From assembly GCF_037392515.1 (NCBI RefSeq), contig NC_090280.1, forward strand, positions 22,511,118 to 22,575,117: 64,000 nt of DNA, read 5' to 3'. The notes under the pieces were generated by a model, which worked only from the letters and a program-made list of their open reading frames with translations, searched no databases and was not told where the DNA came from. Positions 33,278 through 46,008 of this stretch are shown here, in pieces. Position numbers and translations under genes: made by a program. The stretch's first letter is position 1; each line of letters begins with the position of its first letter. This stretch comes from Haliotis asinina (lineage: Eukaryota; Mollusca; Gastropoda; Lepetellida; Haliotidae).

Positions 33278-34044
33278 CTCTGTGAAAGTTTTGAGCGCGT
33301 TTGGAAATAAATTTGATCCCTTCAACGTTATCGTTAATTCAACTTTGCACTGACTACTTTTGTTTTTTCTTGTGTTTCAACCCTGATTGACAATTTCAGT
33401 GTCAAGAGGGACAAGTTCTTTTCTTCGTTTAAAACGGAGATTCAACGTCTTATCCCAATGGTGCGTTTCTAAAGTAGTTCAGTATACTTCACAGTCTCCT
33501 CTCACAATCTGTCCTCTTTCAAACTCTTCCTTAAAGACGGTCTCAGATTCCATTTCCCCACAAGAGACTTAGTCTTCTTCCTTGATGAATTGTTACCATC
33601 AAGGACACTTTTACATTTAATCAAGATACACAACAGACACGTAACAAATCACACCTAGAGAGAATCAGTAATATAGGTAGGACAAAATCATCAGTTCCTT
33701 GAAAATGTATCACATGTCAGTATGAAGTGAAATAATTATCAGCTAGCTTTCTACTGAGTATGGGTGGAAATAGACATCAGACTCTACATACCAAAGTATT
33801 GTTACATGTTTTACAGACAAAGAAGAGGCTTGAAATCAATACTTATTAGTACTGCTTAACATTTCTATAGGTGCATAGATGTATATGAGTTGTGGGGTAA
33901 AACTGTTTAAAGTACTACTCTGGTAACTATCTGATCCCCCATCCCCACCTTCCTAACCAGCGCGTCGTTTTCCCAGACTGTCATACATTATTCACTACAT
34001 ATAAGAAAGTGCAAAGGGATAACTTACTGACGATGCACTGAACA

Positions 34045-34112
34045 CATACACACGCACACACGCACACACGCACACACGCACACGCACACGCACACTCACA
34101 CACACGCACAAG
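34045..34112. repeat. CA/CG microsatellite
   Basis: Alternating cacacg units in an intron; the gene C copy is at 59.02 kb. Confidence 0.95.
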
Positions 34113-34212
34113 CATCCACTCAACACGCTATTAAGTGAGATCGGTATATGTAATTACTGAACCAAAGTGTTTGTGAGTTCTAGTCATTCACTGTCACATC
34201 ACACCGTTTTAC

Positions 34213-34335
34213 CTCCACGTCTCTGTTTTCTACAAACAACAACTATGACGACAATGGCGATGACCACGATCAGGATGGAGCAGACAGCAGTCACTGGGAC
34301 GATGGAAACGACACCAGATTCATTAACCTCGCGTC
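34213..34335 (-). CDS. Gene B TM1 exon
   Basis: 123 nt, phase 1-1, acceptor (gtttcag), donor GTAAAA. With the last base of Ig3 it begins REVNESGVVSIVPVTAVCS, then a V/I-rich span and CRKQRRG. In gene A the Ig3 end base and TM1 start both differ. The junction codon stays open in each gene, but the gene A Ig3 end joined to this TM1 would give TGA. Confidence 0.88.
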
Positions 34336-34844
34336 CTGAAACATTTAATATGGACAATATTCAGTTTAGCATTGTATAATCCTGTTTACTTTTCAGAAAC
34401 AAACAACATCCAAGATATGTTGCTTTATTTAAGGTACATGATGTGATTACAAAATACCAGAGATATAATGTATACCCGGATTACAAATGTGGGTATGGGT
34501 GAGTGAGTAAATGAGTGGAGTTTTATATCACTTATAACCCAGAAACATCACCCCTCTTAAGAAGATTTTAATTAGGTTCATGGCATGTCAACCGGGTTGA
34601 CCCTTCCGATGTTGATCTAAAATGACACTTTCCAACTGCAATATAACCAGTTGCGTTCTCGATACAACACCCATCGATCCATCTTCATAGAGGGATCCAA
34701 TAATAATGGTCAAGTTACCAGTGCTACTGTCATTGCATCAATTTGAAGGGAGTAAAAACTTTATTACATATCTCATGCAAATATAATCTTGAATTTTACA
34801 TATTCTGTCACAAAGCATGTTTCCGGAATCTGTGGAGGCCTTAC

Positions 34845-35111
34845 TGAAGACCTCTAGTGTCAGGTTGCGTGATGCACTCCCATGGCTGTTGTTGACGTGA
34901 CACGTGTACTGTCCAGACACAGACACATCTATAGCTGGTATAGACAACACAGCCTTCCTGTGTCCTGTAATCACCATCTGTCTGGATGTGTCCCACCAGG
35001 TTACAGTGCAGGCAGGGTTACAGTCAGCAGAACATCTCACTGTTACAGGTTTCCCTTCTTCTACCTGCAGCTTGTCCCTTGTGCCGTGAAACTGCATCTG
35101 GTCAGGTCCAT
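34845..35111 (-). CDS. Gene B Ig3 exon
   Basis: 267 nt, phase 1-1, donor GTAAGG. Ig domain with Cys27, Trp39 and Cys71 and the extra pair Cys31/Cys35 (CNPAC). Two codons longer than gene A and three longer than gene C near the first strand (DKLQVEEG). Confidence 0.9.
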
Positions 35112-35825
35112 CTGCAAAGCATGTGATATAATCAGAAATAATAATTTGATAACTTGATATTTTCTTCTATCATACCAATACCACTGTATATCAATTTCAC
35201 TTGAATTAATATTTCATCAACTTTCGGTTTAGACTTTTGAAGTTGGTTAGGTTTTATTTTTTACTCAATGCCTATTCTACTTTTAGTGTTGATCACATCT
35301 ACATCTGCTAGCCTTGTCGAGTCTAGGCTCACCAATATAAGACTCCCAGTTTCAAAGATCTTACTGTTGTCACGAAAATATTACATTCAAATGCAAACGA
35401 CGACACATTACGCACATTCTGTTTTTGTTCCTCTAAGTCATACGTGTACGTATCAGTCAGGTATTCCGACTGGATGGTCGACCGCGACCGCAGCAGGGGA
35501 AACGTCCAATGTTTTCTTTGTACGAGTTTGATAGCCGCTCAACTGTGATTTTGTTAACAGTGGGAATCTACAGTCAACTGTATTTTGTATGTACACGTCC
35601 GATATTGTCATTTGTATGCTCCGCCTGACCAACGTTGACAGTTCGAGTCATGTATTATCTTGACGTTCCTGTATATCTCATCTGATGCCCTTACGATTGT
35701 ATCTCTAATGATCAGTGCCTGTACCAGATATTGTCAACGTTTCATGCATTTTACCGTATTCTTAATTGTAAACCCAATATTGTCACGATTTTAAAAAGAA
35801 GCGTTTTTGAGGACAAAAACCCCTT

Positions 35826-36112
35826 GAGTGAGTGAGTGAGTAGGTTGAGTTTTACGCCGCACTCAGCAATATTCCAGCTATATAGCAGCGGCCTATAAAT
35901 AATCGAGTCTGGACCAGACAATCCAGTGATCAATAACATGACCATCGATCTGCGCAAATGGGAACCGATGACATGTGTCAACCAAGTCAGCGAGCCTGAC
36001 CACCCCATTCCGTTAGTCGCGTCCTACGACAAGCAGAGTCGCCTTTTATGGCAAGCATAGGTTGCTGAAGGCCTATTCTACCCCGGGACCTTTACGGGTA
36101 CTCGTCGATAAA
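35826..36112 (+). mobile_element. SINE, nearly complete
   Basis: Starts with gtgagtgagtgag and 'gttttacgccgcactcagca', continues 'aatcgagtctggaccagaca' and 'catgaccatcgatctgcgca', and ends near 'ccgggacctttacgggt'. It lies in the C2-Ig3 intron of gene B. Gene C has a copy at 60.87 kb in the same intron, gene A has none. No pol III box identified with certainty. I recognise it from abalone sequences by memory only. Confidence 0.85.
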
Positions 36113-36707
36113 TCACTGTAGATTATTTTTCCCATAATTTTCTTGCATCTGTGCATGGTCAGAGTTTTCAGGGTCAAATCACACACTCCTGACTGAAAAT
36201 TGTAAACATGAAATTTTCATGCCATACTTTCAATCGCTTTGATCTGATTCAGTACATATTATGTATTGTTAGTTTTGTGTTGATCTTTCGTATTTCAGCT
36301 GAGTGGCCCGTGCCCGTTTTTTGCTCATTTAAAATATATGTCCAGGTGAGAAACAATGACATTACATAATTTTAAAGTGTTCGTGTATATTGGACATAAC
36401 ACCTGACACCGCTTGCCTTTGAAGCTGAAAGCCTTCACCACAGATTCTGGCTGTGTTCTCTTCCGAAAGTTCTATATCAACGGACACCAGTAATGCCTTT
36501 TTGTTAGCGCTATGAGTAAACATGGTGTGGAGTTTGGAGCTATATAAATTGACACATTATTGTGTAGCTGTCATTAAGTCCTATCAGAACCACAAAGGTA
36601 CTATCATAATAATGATTCAGAACATAACGGTTCTATGTAAGTTGTATGCTAAGTTGCATAGATATGCGAGGTTCCTGTACCGTAAACAAAGGTACGTTCT
36701 TACTCAC

Positions 36708-37010
36708 AGAGGACATCCAGTACATGTTCGTGACTCCAGTCAGACTCCAGCCCCTCCTCCACAGCCTGGCAGCTGTAGGTGTCTCCCTGGTTCTCTCCGC
36801 TGACCTGGGTTATTGTCAAGTTATCTCCACCTGTTGGAGACTCATCACCAGATTCTAGGAGGGTCCTGTCCCTCCTCCAGATGTAGGTCATGGTCAGTTG
36901 GGGGTGGTCCGGGGGCAGACTCCGGGACGAGGAGTTGGAGCATGTGAGGGTGACATTCTCACCTGATACAGGTGAGGCAGGTCCGGTGATGGTAGGTGTG
37001 GTTGGCCTCT
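36708..37010 (-). CDS. Gene B C2-type Ig exon
   Basis: 303 nt, phase 1-1, GTGAGT donor. QRPTTPTITGPASP start, canonical Cys (VTLTC), Trp (TYIW), Cys (TYSC). One extra codon (SNSSS) after the first cysteine adds an N-glycan site. Confidence 0.92.
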
Positions 37011-37379
37011 CTGTGAAAAAAATTTAACAGCTTCGCCGAGACCTTAACACCAGTACTAATCAACATGGTTTTACGAAATGTGTGAAAAACATTTTAAAAT
37101 ATGAATCCACTGAGACATAATGAACTAAATGAACTGAATGAACTAAATGCTCTGACACTTTTATTAATGACGTATTCACCTTTATTGTCAATCAAATAAG
37201 CGCCAGCGACACGCTAATACTCCTAATCGGTTTGTTGATTAAATGTTCTACACAACATTTAATCAGTTGGCTGGACTAATCCCAAGGTCCGGCGTAAAAA
37301 TGACATTAGATATGCTCGTTGTTGTTACCTTGACTGGCGCTCGGGATTATAGCAACAAGACAGGTGGATTCGGATATAC

Positions 37380-37740
37380 TGCGAGTGAGTAGTTGGTTGG
37401 ACTGTTGTTAACACGTAAGAACATTCCATATATATATATATATATATATATATATGGATGCGATCTGTAAATAATCAAGTCTGGACCGGACAATCCCGTG
37501 ACCAGCATCATGAGCATACATCTACGCAATTGGGATACGATGACATGTGTCAACCAAGTCAGCGAGTCTGACTACACAATCCCATTAGTCGTCTCGTGCG
37601 ACAAGCAAGGGGTAAAGAAGACCAATTCTAACCCGGATCTTCACGGGTATACTGTGAGTAGGCTTGCCATGTGTAACTCGACAAAAGCACATGCATGCAC
37701 ACGCACGTACACACACACGAGTCTTTATATATGGTTAATT
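37380..37740 (+). repeat. Old SINE copy and TA repeat next to V3
   Basis: SINE remnant as beside V1, interrupted by a TA run at 37428-37455; ends in CA-rich DNA at 37.69 kb. Confidence 0.7.
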
Positions 37741-37804
37741 ACGTTTTAGTTTAGACGCATTCTTTTAGTTATCTACCGTTCTGTTAACTCCACTCAGTAC
37801 TCAC

Positions 37805-38158
37805 GTGCTACAACGAGGACATGTCTACATCCAGTAACATTCTCTCCATTGCTTCCCTGACAGTAGTAAGTACCAGCGTCCTGTACAGTAACATTGTAGA
37901 TGGTAAACCTCAGCTGTCCGTTCTGTGATGGTGAGTCCTCCCCGGTGTATCGTATCCTGGTAATGTAGCCAGTGTGACTGTTGTTGAATACCCATACACG
38001 GTGTGTCTTGGACTGGACCAGTAACAGTCTCTTAGATACAGAACCATTCCCCACTACAAAATACTGGAAGCTGACATTTTCTGGGTTCATGGCCATGGTA
38101 ACATCTTCACCAGCACGTGTAACAGTGTGTGGGTATCCAATTGTCATGGACACTAGAG
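37805..38158 (-). CDS. V3: V-like Ig domain exon of gene B
   Basis: 354 nt, phase 1-1, acceptor (atacag), GTGAGT donor. ALVSMTIGYPHTVTRAGEDV start; the strand-B cysteine position is VTMAMNP (no Cys), the strand-C tryptophan is replaced (YFVVGNGS), DAGTYYC is kept and TGCRHVL gives the second cysteine of the F-G pair. It lies 0.8 kb from the C2 exon, so it is the natural partner of the gene B constant exons. Confidence 0.9.
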
Positions 38159-38294
38159 CTGTATACGAAAAGGTAATTAGAATCAGAACTCAACAACCCT
38201 AGATACAGACGTTGGACATTGCGTAAGATTAAAGTGAAAAGCAACTTAATCAGAGATTCAATATATATTTCAGTTTTCGAAAACAGATACATAC

Positions 38295-38370
38295 CAAACC
38301 CACATAGTGCTACGGACACAATGGAACCCAGAAACATAGTCACTACAGTGGTAAGCAGAAACTGACAGAT
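38295..38370 (-). CDS. Leader exon of V3
   Basis: Same length (76 nt) and donor (GTATGT) as the other leaders, but the first codon of the family is ATC here. In-frame starts are the conserved ATG at codon 12 (38337), giving MFLGSIVSVALCGF as a short signal peptide, or an upstream ATG at 38433. I cannot decide from sequence alone. Confidence 0.62.
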
Positions 38371-38553
38371 ACAGTCTCTGATATAATGCGTCACATAATG
38401 TAGTTTCACTAAGCAATATTTCCTGATAAACATTTCCCGGTGAACCTTACGTTGTGCGACGATATTTCACTGTGAATGATATACGTTTTTTTGTGAATAT
38501 GTCCTCCATCAACGCCCACATGGATACAATGTGTCAAACCCATCTCTGGTGAT

Positions 38554-38790
38554 CACCCACTCACGCACAGATTCAACCACTCACTCACTCACCCACTGAT
38601 TTACCCACTCACTCACCATTCACCCACTCACAGATTCATCCACTCACTCATCGATTCAACTACTCACCAAATCACCCACTCACTCATTCACCTACCCATT
38701 CACCCACCCATATTTACCTACCCAAACACTCACTCACCAACCCACCTATTCACACACCCATTCACCCACTGATTCACCAATCAGTTTTAC
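38554..38790. repeat. CACTCACC/ATTCACC minisatellite
   Basis: Irregular units of cactcacc, attcaccc and gattca for about 235 bases upstream of the V3 leader. No homologue beside the other leaders. Confidence 0.9.
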
Positions 38791-40049
38791 TGCTTGTACG
38801 GAAAAGTACTGTGTTTGACTCGGGGTATCGCTACAAGTGATACCTATTTAAAATATTGATAATCTGTCTACAAATCTGACATGACGCGATAACGCTAAAT
38901 ATAATTTCGCTGACAAATGAGTATTAAATGTTAAAATCTCAGTGCTTACAAAAACATTTTCGCCTCCTCCACAGCATGACTGCTTAATTTGAATACACCT
39001 CTCTACCAAAACACCACTGCAACCCAACCACTCACACCGAGATTTACCCTCTCGTGAACTGTCAAGAGCAATATTCCCTCTATCAAACATTTACTGTTTG
39101 AGCAGCCACGTCTTTCTCCTCTCACGTACACACATACAAAATATAATGCAGTACGAATATGGCAGGTAGCGTTTTGATGTGAAGAATGAAACACCACTCC
39201 GAAATTTTGATAGCAAGTGTAAACCAGCGGGGGAGGGAAAATCCCAGGGATATAGAAACGAGTTCCGTACTTCCGTAAACTTTGTGCGAAGCAGATCTCC
39301 TGAACTATTTGTGATAGCTTGGTACACATGTCAAACATGATCCCAAGATGAACTTGTTCAGAGCAGATCTCGTAGCTAGCTTCGTAGAACTTGGAACACA
39401 TGCCAAGCATAATTGATCCCTTTCGGGGATTAGACCCGGACATGAATTTTTTTTAGGTTTCCATGTCCTTAGCAGATCACCCAAACGTTTGCTTTATCAA
39501 ACGTGGTACACATGTTCGCTTTGTTCACCATGATCCCTAGATGTGTCTTTCGGGTGTTGCACCAGTGTGTGAAATTTGTTTGTTATTTTTTGTTTGGTTG
39601 GTTGGTTGGGTTTTTTTTCTTTGTTACCTTGAGAAGACGTTTGACATTGAAATTGGAACAGAACCATAAAACTGTTCACTATTACTTCACCAAACTTGGC
39701 ATATGGATAGGCCTGGTGGTATAGTGACGCCTTCTTTTAGGTTTGGATATCTGAATAAAATATTTTGGGCGTTTAGATGGCAACAACTTCGACCTCGACT
39801 GACTTTGGTGGTAGTGTTCTTTCTAGGAGCACAACTGTAAAACCTTACAAGCCTCCCACTCTACCATATGCACAGCAAAACACTGGCATACAGTTGCGGG
39901 GGATATTGATGACTTTTGTCTTAATGGTTCGTTCCTATTGACAGCAGGGTGATTATTTAGAGAGATATTCAATCTACATACCTCAAGGAATATACAAATA
40001 GTCCTTATAAACCTCATTGCAAAATGCCTGCGATAGTTGTGATCATATT

Positions 40050-40135
40050 CTGTCCTTCACTTGATGAAGGGAAGGAAGTAGCCCAGAAAAGTCGTGTTGT
40101 AAATAATAAAGACGTTGTAAATCCATACACGATGC
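40050..40135 (+). repeat. Penelope-like terminal motif, copy 1
   Basis: 'cacttgatgaagggaaggaa', a short GGG/CCC stem, 'cagaaaagtcgtgttgtaaa' and 'aataaagacgttgtaaatcc'. This order resembles the ends of Penelope-like retroelements, which carry hammerhead ribozyme motifs; the core here is imperfect. Family call is by resemblance only. Identical in copy 2 at 45.92 kb. Confidence 0.35.
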
Positions 40136-41479
40136 AGTGGTTTGTCAGACAGCTTCTCCACAGTGACCGACTCCTGGTAGACTTGGTGAAGGATTTCACT
40201 TGATGTACATCACTGTACTGTCGATCATCACTGTACATCACCATCAACAAAACCTTCCAACTTCAAACCTTGGCACACAGAGAATAGCTGTGGAATTCCT
40301 TGTTTTCGTTATGAGTCTTGACATGCATCATCAGAGGATCATCACATAAATACATATGTGCAAAAGTACACAATAAGATTCTGCCATGAAGAGCCTCCAC
40401 ATTAATCAAAACCCGGCCTTCCGAATTGATTGGCATACACAAAGGATTAACAGACTTAGAAGCGTTAGAATGGAAAATTCTAAAACAGTGAATCACCATG
40501 TTTGAAAGGTATTTTTGACTAATAAGAATAAAGGAAACAGCTGTATGTGCTGCACTGCAACATGGCCATTACAGACAGTAACATCGGTGATTTATGGATT
40601 AAGCACGAGCCAAAGTGACTGAATGTGTTGCAATATGGAAAGAACTAGATGACATTGAAAACTCAGTATCTGAAAAAGTTAATACAGCGTCTACAAGTAC
40701 AGTTACGTTCTGTCTGAAGTGTTGCCAAAACCTTAGTGAAACGACACTTTGAAATGAAAAGTCAAGGGCTGTTTGAGTATAGGTAGGTTCGATTCTCCTC
40801 CTATGAAAACTTGTTGAAGTATGTTGCATTTTTGGCATTCATGCCATAAATGGTACATTATGTGACCAGTTTATATGCTTTGCTTATAATAGTCTCAGTG
40901 CTGTTGCCTATGTTAGGTTCTTCCTCGTTGCTTCCCTTCATCATACACTTTAACTCATGTCACTTGCTCGTCTCATGCACAGTCAAGCTCCCCACATCGC
41001 TCTTTGATACACATTCACCTCTAACAGCAATACACATAAGGATAAACCGGACAAATGGACAAAATACATGTGGCACGAGGGTGAAAATAGTGCATTCTTT
41101 ACAAACATTAGGTTACACTTTCACACTGGTAACTCTTTTTCCGAAAGCAGCTGATTACACAAAAACATACATGATGGTACATTTGCTTTAACAAATGAGA
41201 ACACAAACGCTGTGGTGGGATTAGGAATTCAAAATATAAAGCATGAGAAATATGCAGCACTCAGAGTTCAAAGAGAACACAATGAAGAAAGACAGTTACG
41301 ACCACTCTTCAAATATACTTTCGAATCAAAAACAAATTAACAAGCTCTAACCCTAAATTATTTTGGGAAACATTTTCAACTAATGTCACAGTTGCTACGG
41401 TTGATAAATTGGTATAAGAAGGTATAAGAAATATCCTTCGAAATATCAAAATATTACACAGACAAGTCTAAAATACTGC

Positions 41480-41790
41480 GAGTGAGTAGTTGGTTGCATG
41501 GCTGTTAACACTCATAAACATTCCATATATATGGCGACGATCTGTAAATAATCTGGACCAGACAGTCCGGTGATCAGCACCATGAGCATACATATACGCA
41601 ATTGGGATACGATGACATGTGTCAACTAAGTCAGAGAGCCTGAGTACCCGATCCCCTTAGTCGTCTTTTACGACAAGCAATGGGTAATGAAGACCAATTC
41701 CCGCCCTGATCTTCACATGTATACTTCCATCTTTAACTCCAAAAAAGCACACGCATGCACACGCATGAACACACGCACGCATACACACAC
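41480..41790 (+). repeat. Old SINE copy next to V4
   Basis: Paralogue of 1457-1790, followed by CA-rich DNA. Confidence 0.65.
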
Positions 41791-41859
41791 GTATGGTTAA
41801 TTACGTTTTAGTTTAGGCTCATTCATTTACTTATATACTGTTCTGTTAACTCCACTCAC

Positions 41860-42208
41860 GTGCTACAACGAGGACATGTCTACATCCAGTAACTTCCTGT
41901 CCATTGTTTCCCTGACAGTAGTAAGTACCAGCGTCCTGTACAGTAACATTGTAGATGGTAAACCTCAGTTGTCCGGTCTGTGATGGTGAGTCCTCCTCGG
42001 TGTATCTGATCCTGGTCCTGTAGCCGACTACTGTTGAGTACCTCTACACGGTGTGACTTGGACTGGACCAGTAACAGTCTCTTAGATACCGAACCATTTA
42101 CCCATACATAATATAAGAAGCTGACATTGTTTGGGTTCATGGCCATGGTAACATCTTCACCAACACGTGTAACAGTGTATGGGTATCCAGTTGTCATGGA
42201 GACTAGAG
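41860..42208 (-). pseudogene. V4: frameshifted V-like Ig exon
   Basis: 349 nt against 354 in V2/V3: five bases are missing after the NSS codons (near 42024), which shifts the frame of the second half so that the DAGTYYC part is out of frame. Splice sites are intact. The first half reads like a normal V (MNPNNVSFLYYVWVNGSVSK). The same lesion is in V5, so it arose before the tandem duplication. Confidence 0.88.
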
Positions 42209-42472
42209 CTGCACTCAAAACAAATATTACTCATGAAAACAAGGCTGACATAAATATTCAAGCACATTATTTAAGCCCTCTCAATATATTACAAGTTGAC
42301 AGATACATGGCACCTATACAGGCAAGCAAACGATATGTAAACCAGAAATTAAGGCGTCAAACTATCTAGTTTCTCTGAATAATGTTTTATTAGAGAAAAC
42401 TGGTCACTTATAAAAAGTCATGTAAAGCTCATGTAATTCAACTAATGTTCTTTTCAGCTGACAGGTACATGC

Positions 42473-42548
42473 TGCATGCACGTAAGCCCCAAAACAGAAT
42501 GTAAGCCAAAGACCTACCTACAAGCGTGGTAAATTCATACTGACACAT
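42473..42548 (-). pseudogene. Leader exon of V4, donor lost
   Basis: ATG kept (MCQYEFTTLVGRSLAYILFW) but the GT donor has become GC (GCATGT) and the codon-12 ATG is AGG. A GT four bases further on would not keep frame. Confidence 0.8.
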
Positions 42549-42754
42549 CACGCACTTTAACAATTGTTTTCAAGAGATGAAATATTTAGTTTCGCTGGAT
42601 AATATTTCCCTAGAAAAAAACGATAACTTCCCGTTGAATTTTAACACATGCCTACGAGGTCTTAACCTTTAATTAGGTGTTTACATTCATATGGACAGAC
42701 AAGTAACGTTGATGACAGATTATTCACAAAACTGCTTTTGGTAGGTAATATTGC

Positions 42755-42900
42755 AGCTATATCGCAGAGCTCTGTATATAATCGAGCCTGGACCAGACAA
42801 TCTAGTGATCAATAGCATGAGCATCAACCTGCTCAATCGGAATACCATGGTATTTCTCAACCAGGTCAGCGAGTCACCAGATTTCGTTAGTCAGACAGAT
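42755..42900 (+). repeat. Old SINE fragment right of V4 leader
   Basis: Paralogue of 22428-22560. Confidence 0.6.
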
Positions 42901-42969
42901 TGTTTTATTCATTATGCCGGCCTGTTTGCCTATAATACAGTTTACAAATACAGTTTACAAGTTTGAAGA

Positions 42970-45000
42970 TATTGTGAGGGAATAAAGCGGTTATTTGGAA
43001 TATTCGACTGGAATAGTTAGTTGGCTATTATAAACATTTTGTAGCAGTGAAAACTATTCATGCCGTATGTGCTGTTTCTTCTGACAAATGTGAAACATGA
43101 GGTTTTCAGTTTGAGTTTCAGGCAGACCAAAATTCTGTTATGGGTAATGATCCCCGAGAAAGAGCCGTGAGACTTTCATCACCTCTCAGAAATTAGGCAA
43201 GGAGCACTTCAGTATACTCTGCTTTTTCTTTCCTGCTTTTATTGTATTTTCTCAAACCGGCCTGGAATTGCTCAATAAAGTCCCAAGTGCTAAAACTGCC
43301 ACATGTTAAGACATTAACTCGCAAGGTTCACCGGAAGAAGGAGGAAGTCCACTGACTGAAATGAGAAATTAAAGGGATTCCACAGGAGGACAGAGGGGGA
43401 CTACGGAGGTCTAGAGGTCCGACGATAAAAGTACAGTTTTAGTTGTTCTGTCGCCACAAATGCCGCCTTATACCAAGACGTCTCTTTCCGTGAAGACCCT
43501 CCGAGACATCGATAAACCCAGCCGCCGTTTCTGAACAGACTGATCCAACATTCATCAGTAGACAGCACTCTCTACCAATCACGTCGCTGCCACCCACTTC
43601 CAGTTGCAGTCGGCGTTAACGGTGTAGACGGGGGGTCAATGTCATTACACGGAAGGAGCGTGCCAGCCATACCAAGTCGTGGAAAGACTGTTCGTGTGCT
43701 GATGGCGTGTCCTAGTATTATAGCTGCCGTCCACAGTAAGGTCACGAATCTGCAGACTTTCAGTTCGTGTCGTGACTCTTTCCTATCTCATAATTTCAAG
43801 CATCTTTAGAATAAAATAGGTATCTATTTAGAAAAAACGTCGTACATTTTGGACAATTGCCTACGACATACCCGTGGAATTACAGGCCGGATTTTGATGA
43901 GAGATAGTCCACATTGACATGTATATTTATTCCCGTGATTTCACGGTTTTTATTGAAAAGAAAAGTGGGAAGTTTATGCTCTATTTGTTGATTTGATCAA
44001 CCATGATTGATTTTGGGAAGGATTGGAGTTTCTTCAAAAATGTTAAATGGCGTACAAGCTATATACACTCGAGAACCTTCATGTGTTAAGCCTTGAGTCG
44101 ACGACAGGGTTATATATCCTTAGCCATATATCTATTCTCTTTCTAAATAGTATATTGAACTGAATACACGTGTAAATCTAATATCTAGTTTCGTCCAGAG
44201 ATGATTGAACTGTTTTCACTATGGTTTGCCGAAAGGGATACGCATTTTAAATGGGATAAGACTGAAGTGGATGTTTTAAAAAATGGTGGTAATCTCTCGA
44301 GAAGTGGCAGTTGGTATAATTGGTAGAAAATCTCTCGAGAGCGTGCCATTGTATACGTATTTGGGTATTAATTGCTTCTAACATATCATCGTGGAATAAG
44401 CATATTGTATGTGTTATTGTGAAATGGAGATAAAAACTAACTGACCATGCTTCTCAGTCTTAACCATGTCAAAGTTCACACTGGTAACGAGTATCCGGGC
44501 CCAGTATCTCTAAAGCTAACAGAACCAAGGCGCTGTACGTTTATCTGTATTGAGTGTATATAACCCAGGGTCAAATCCCCTACCACATATGCCTTCGTGG
44601 AATACTTGCGACTGGCCATCGATGTTTCGTCCCAGCTATAATCTCAATTTCACAACAAACAACGTCATCGTAAGTTGTTTTTTGTCTGTAAACGCGATTA
44701 TCTGTGATAGCTAGAATAGAATGGAATATGGATTACAGTCACAAATCAGAGAGTCTAGTAAATTCAGTCAAGTATATAACCTTACTTTCTTCTAGTCCGA
44801 GAAGTCTTTACTATTGCTATCCTATGTTAACTTTAATCTAATGGACATCTCTTTACTATTTGTTTCCCTTTACACTAACTTCAGGTTGATGTGCAACGGT
44901 TCAATCTTTATCGTATGGTTCATATATTCTGCATTAATGTTAAAAATTGTTTATATAAGACTGTTAACACTAAGTTGTTTTGTGAAAATGTAGATTCTGT
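42970..45000. other. Non-coding remainder of duplication copy 1
   Basis: No exon seen. It contains, near 44,285, the 'empty' version of the site where the LINE at 3148 is inserted. Confidence 0.6.
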
Positions 45001-45922
45001 CAAGTGTAAACCAGCGGGGGAGGGAAAATCCCAGGGATATAGAAACGAGTTCCGTACCTCCGTAAGCTTTGTGCGAAGCAGATCTCCTGAACTATTTGTG
45101 ATAGTTTGGTACACATGTCAAACATGATCCCAAGATGTGTTTTTTCGGGGTTAGACCCAGATATGGTTTCATATTTCCCCGTTTGGAAATGACTTAGCCT
45201 GTAATTAAGGGGATGTCAACTTGTTCAGAGCAGATCTCCTACACTATAAATGCTAGCTTCGTAGAACTTGTTACACACGCCAAGCATAATTGATCCCTTT
45301 CGGGGATTAGACCTGGACATGAATCTTTCTAGGTTTCCATGTTCTTTGCAGATCACCTTTATCAAACGTGGTACACATGTTCGCTATGTTCAACATGATT
45401 CCTAGATGTGCCTTTCGGGTGTTGCACCAGTGTGTGAAATTTGTTTGTTATTTTTTCTTTGTTTGTTTGGTTGGTTGGCTGGGTTTTTTTTCTTTGTTTC
45501 CATGACAAGATGTTTGACACTGAAATTGGAACAGAACCTTAAAACTGTTCACTATTACTTCACCAAACTTGGCATATGGATAGACCTGGTGGTATAGTGA
45601 CGCCTTCTTTTAGGTTTGGATTTCTGAATAAAATATTTATGGCTTTTAGATGGCAACAACTTCGACCTCGGCTGACTTTGGTGATAGTGTTCTTTCTAGG
45701 AGCAAAACTGTAAAACCTTACAAGCCTTCCTCTCTGCCGTATGCACACCAAAACACTGACATACAGTTGCGGGCGATATTGATGACTTTTGTCTTAATGG
45801 TTCGTTCCTATTGACAGCAGGGTGATTATTTAGAGAGATATTCAATCTACATACCTCAAGGAATATACAAATAGTCCTTATAAACCTCATTGCAAAATGC
45901 CTGCGATAGTTGTGATCATATT

Positions 45923-46008
45923 CTGTCCTTCACTTGATGAAGGGAAGGAAGTAGCCCAGAAAAGTCGTGTTGTAAATAATAAAGACGTTGTAAATCCATA
46001 CACGATGC
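45923..46008 (+). repeat. Penelope-like terminal motif, copy 2
   Basis: Same as 40050-40135. Confidence 0.35.

Larger units (their letters stand above)
28249..38433 (-). other. Gene B: Ig-superfamily ITAM receptor (full gene span)
   Basis: The most complete gene of the array. Exons: 38295-38370 (leader), 37805-38158 (V3), 36708-37010 (C2), 34845-35111 (Ig3), 34213-34335 (TM1), 33174-33277 (104 nt), 32156-32177 (22 nt), 31727-31778 (52 nt), 31365-31386 (22 nt), 30294-30410 (TM2), 29708-29723 (16 nt), 29179-29362 (ITAM). All frames are open in at least one splice path. Skipping the 104-nt exon gives one frame from TM1 through YEEI to the ITAM; including it makes the 52-nt exon end in a stop. 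The two extra V units V4 and V5 lie upstream on the same strand before any other constant exons, so they could only splice to gene B, but both are broken. Confidence 0.8.
39214..45000. repeat. Tandem segmental duplication, copy 1 (V4)
   Basis: 5,787 bases, repeated at once by copy 2. The breakpoint trinucleotide caa is shared by both ends and the junction (39214, 45001, 50875). It holds one leader+V unit, old SINE pieces and no constant exons. Outside the V unit I see no gene. Reading frames at 40.85 kb are kept in three copies but change length and lack exon signals. Confidence 0.93.

Noticed and set aside
39003-39443. Minus frame of 146 codons with cysteines
   Set aside because: No known domain and no recognisable exon borders; it spans the duplication breakpoint at 39214 and is only shared in part with copy 2.
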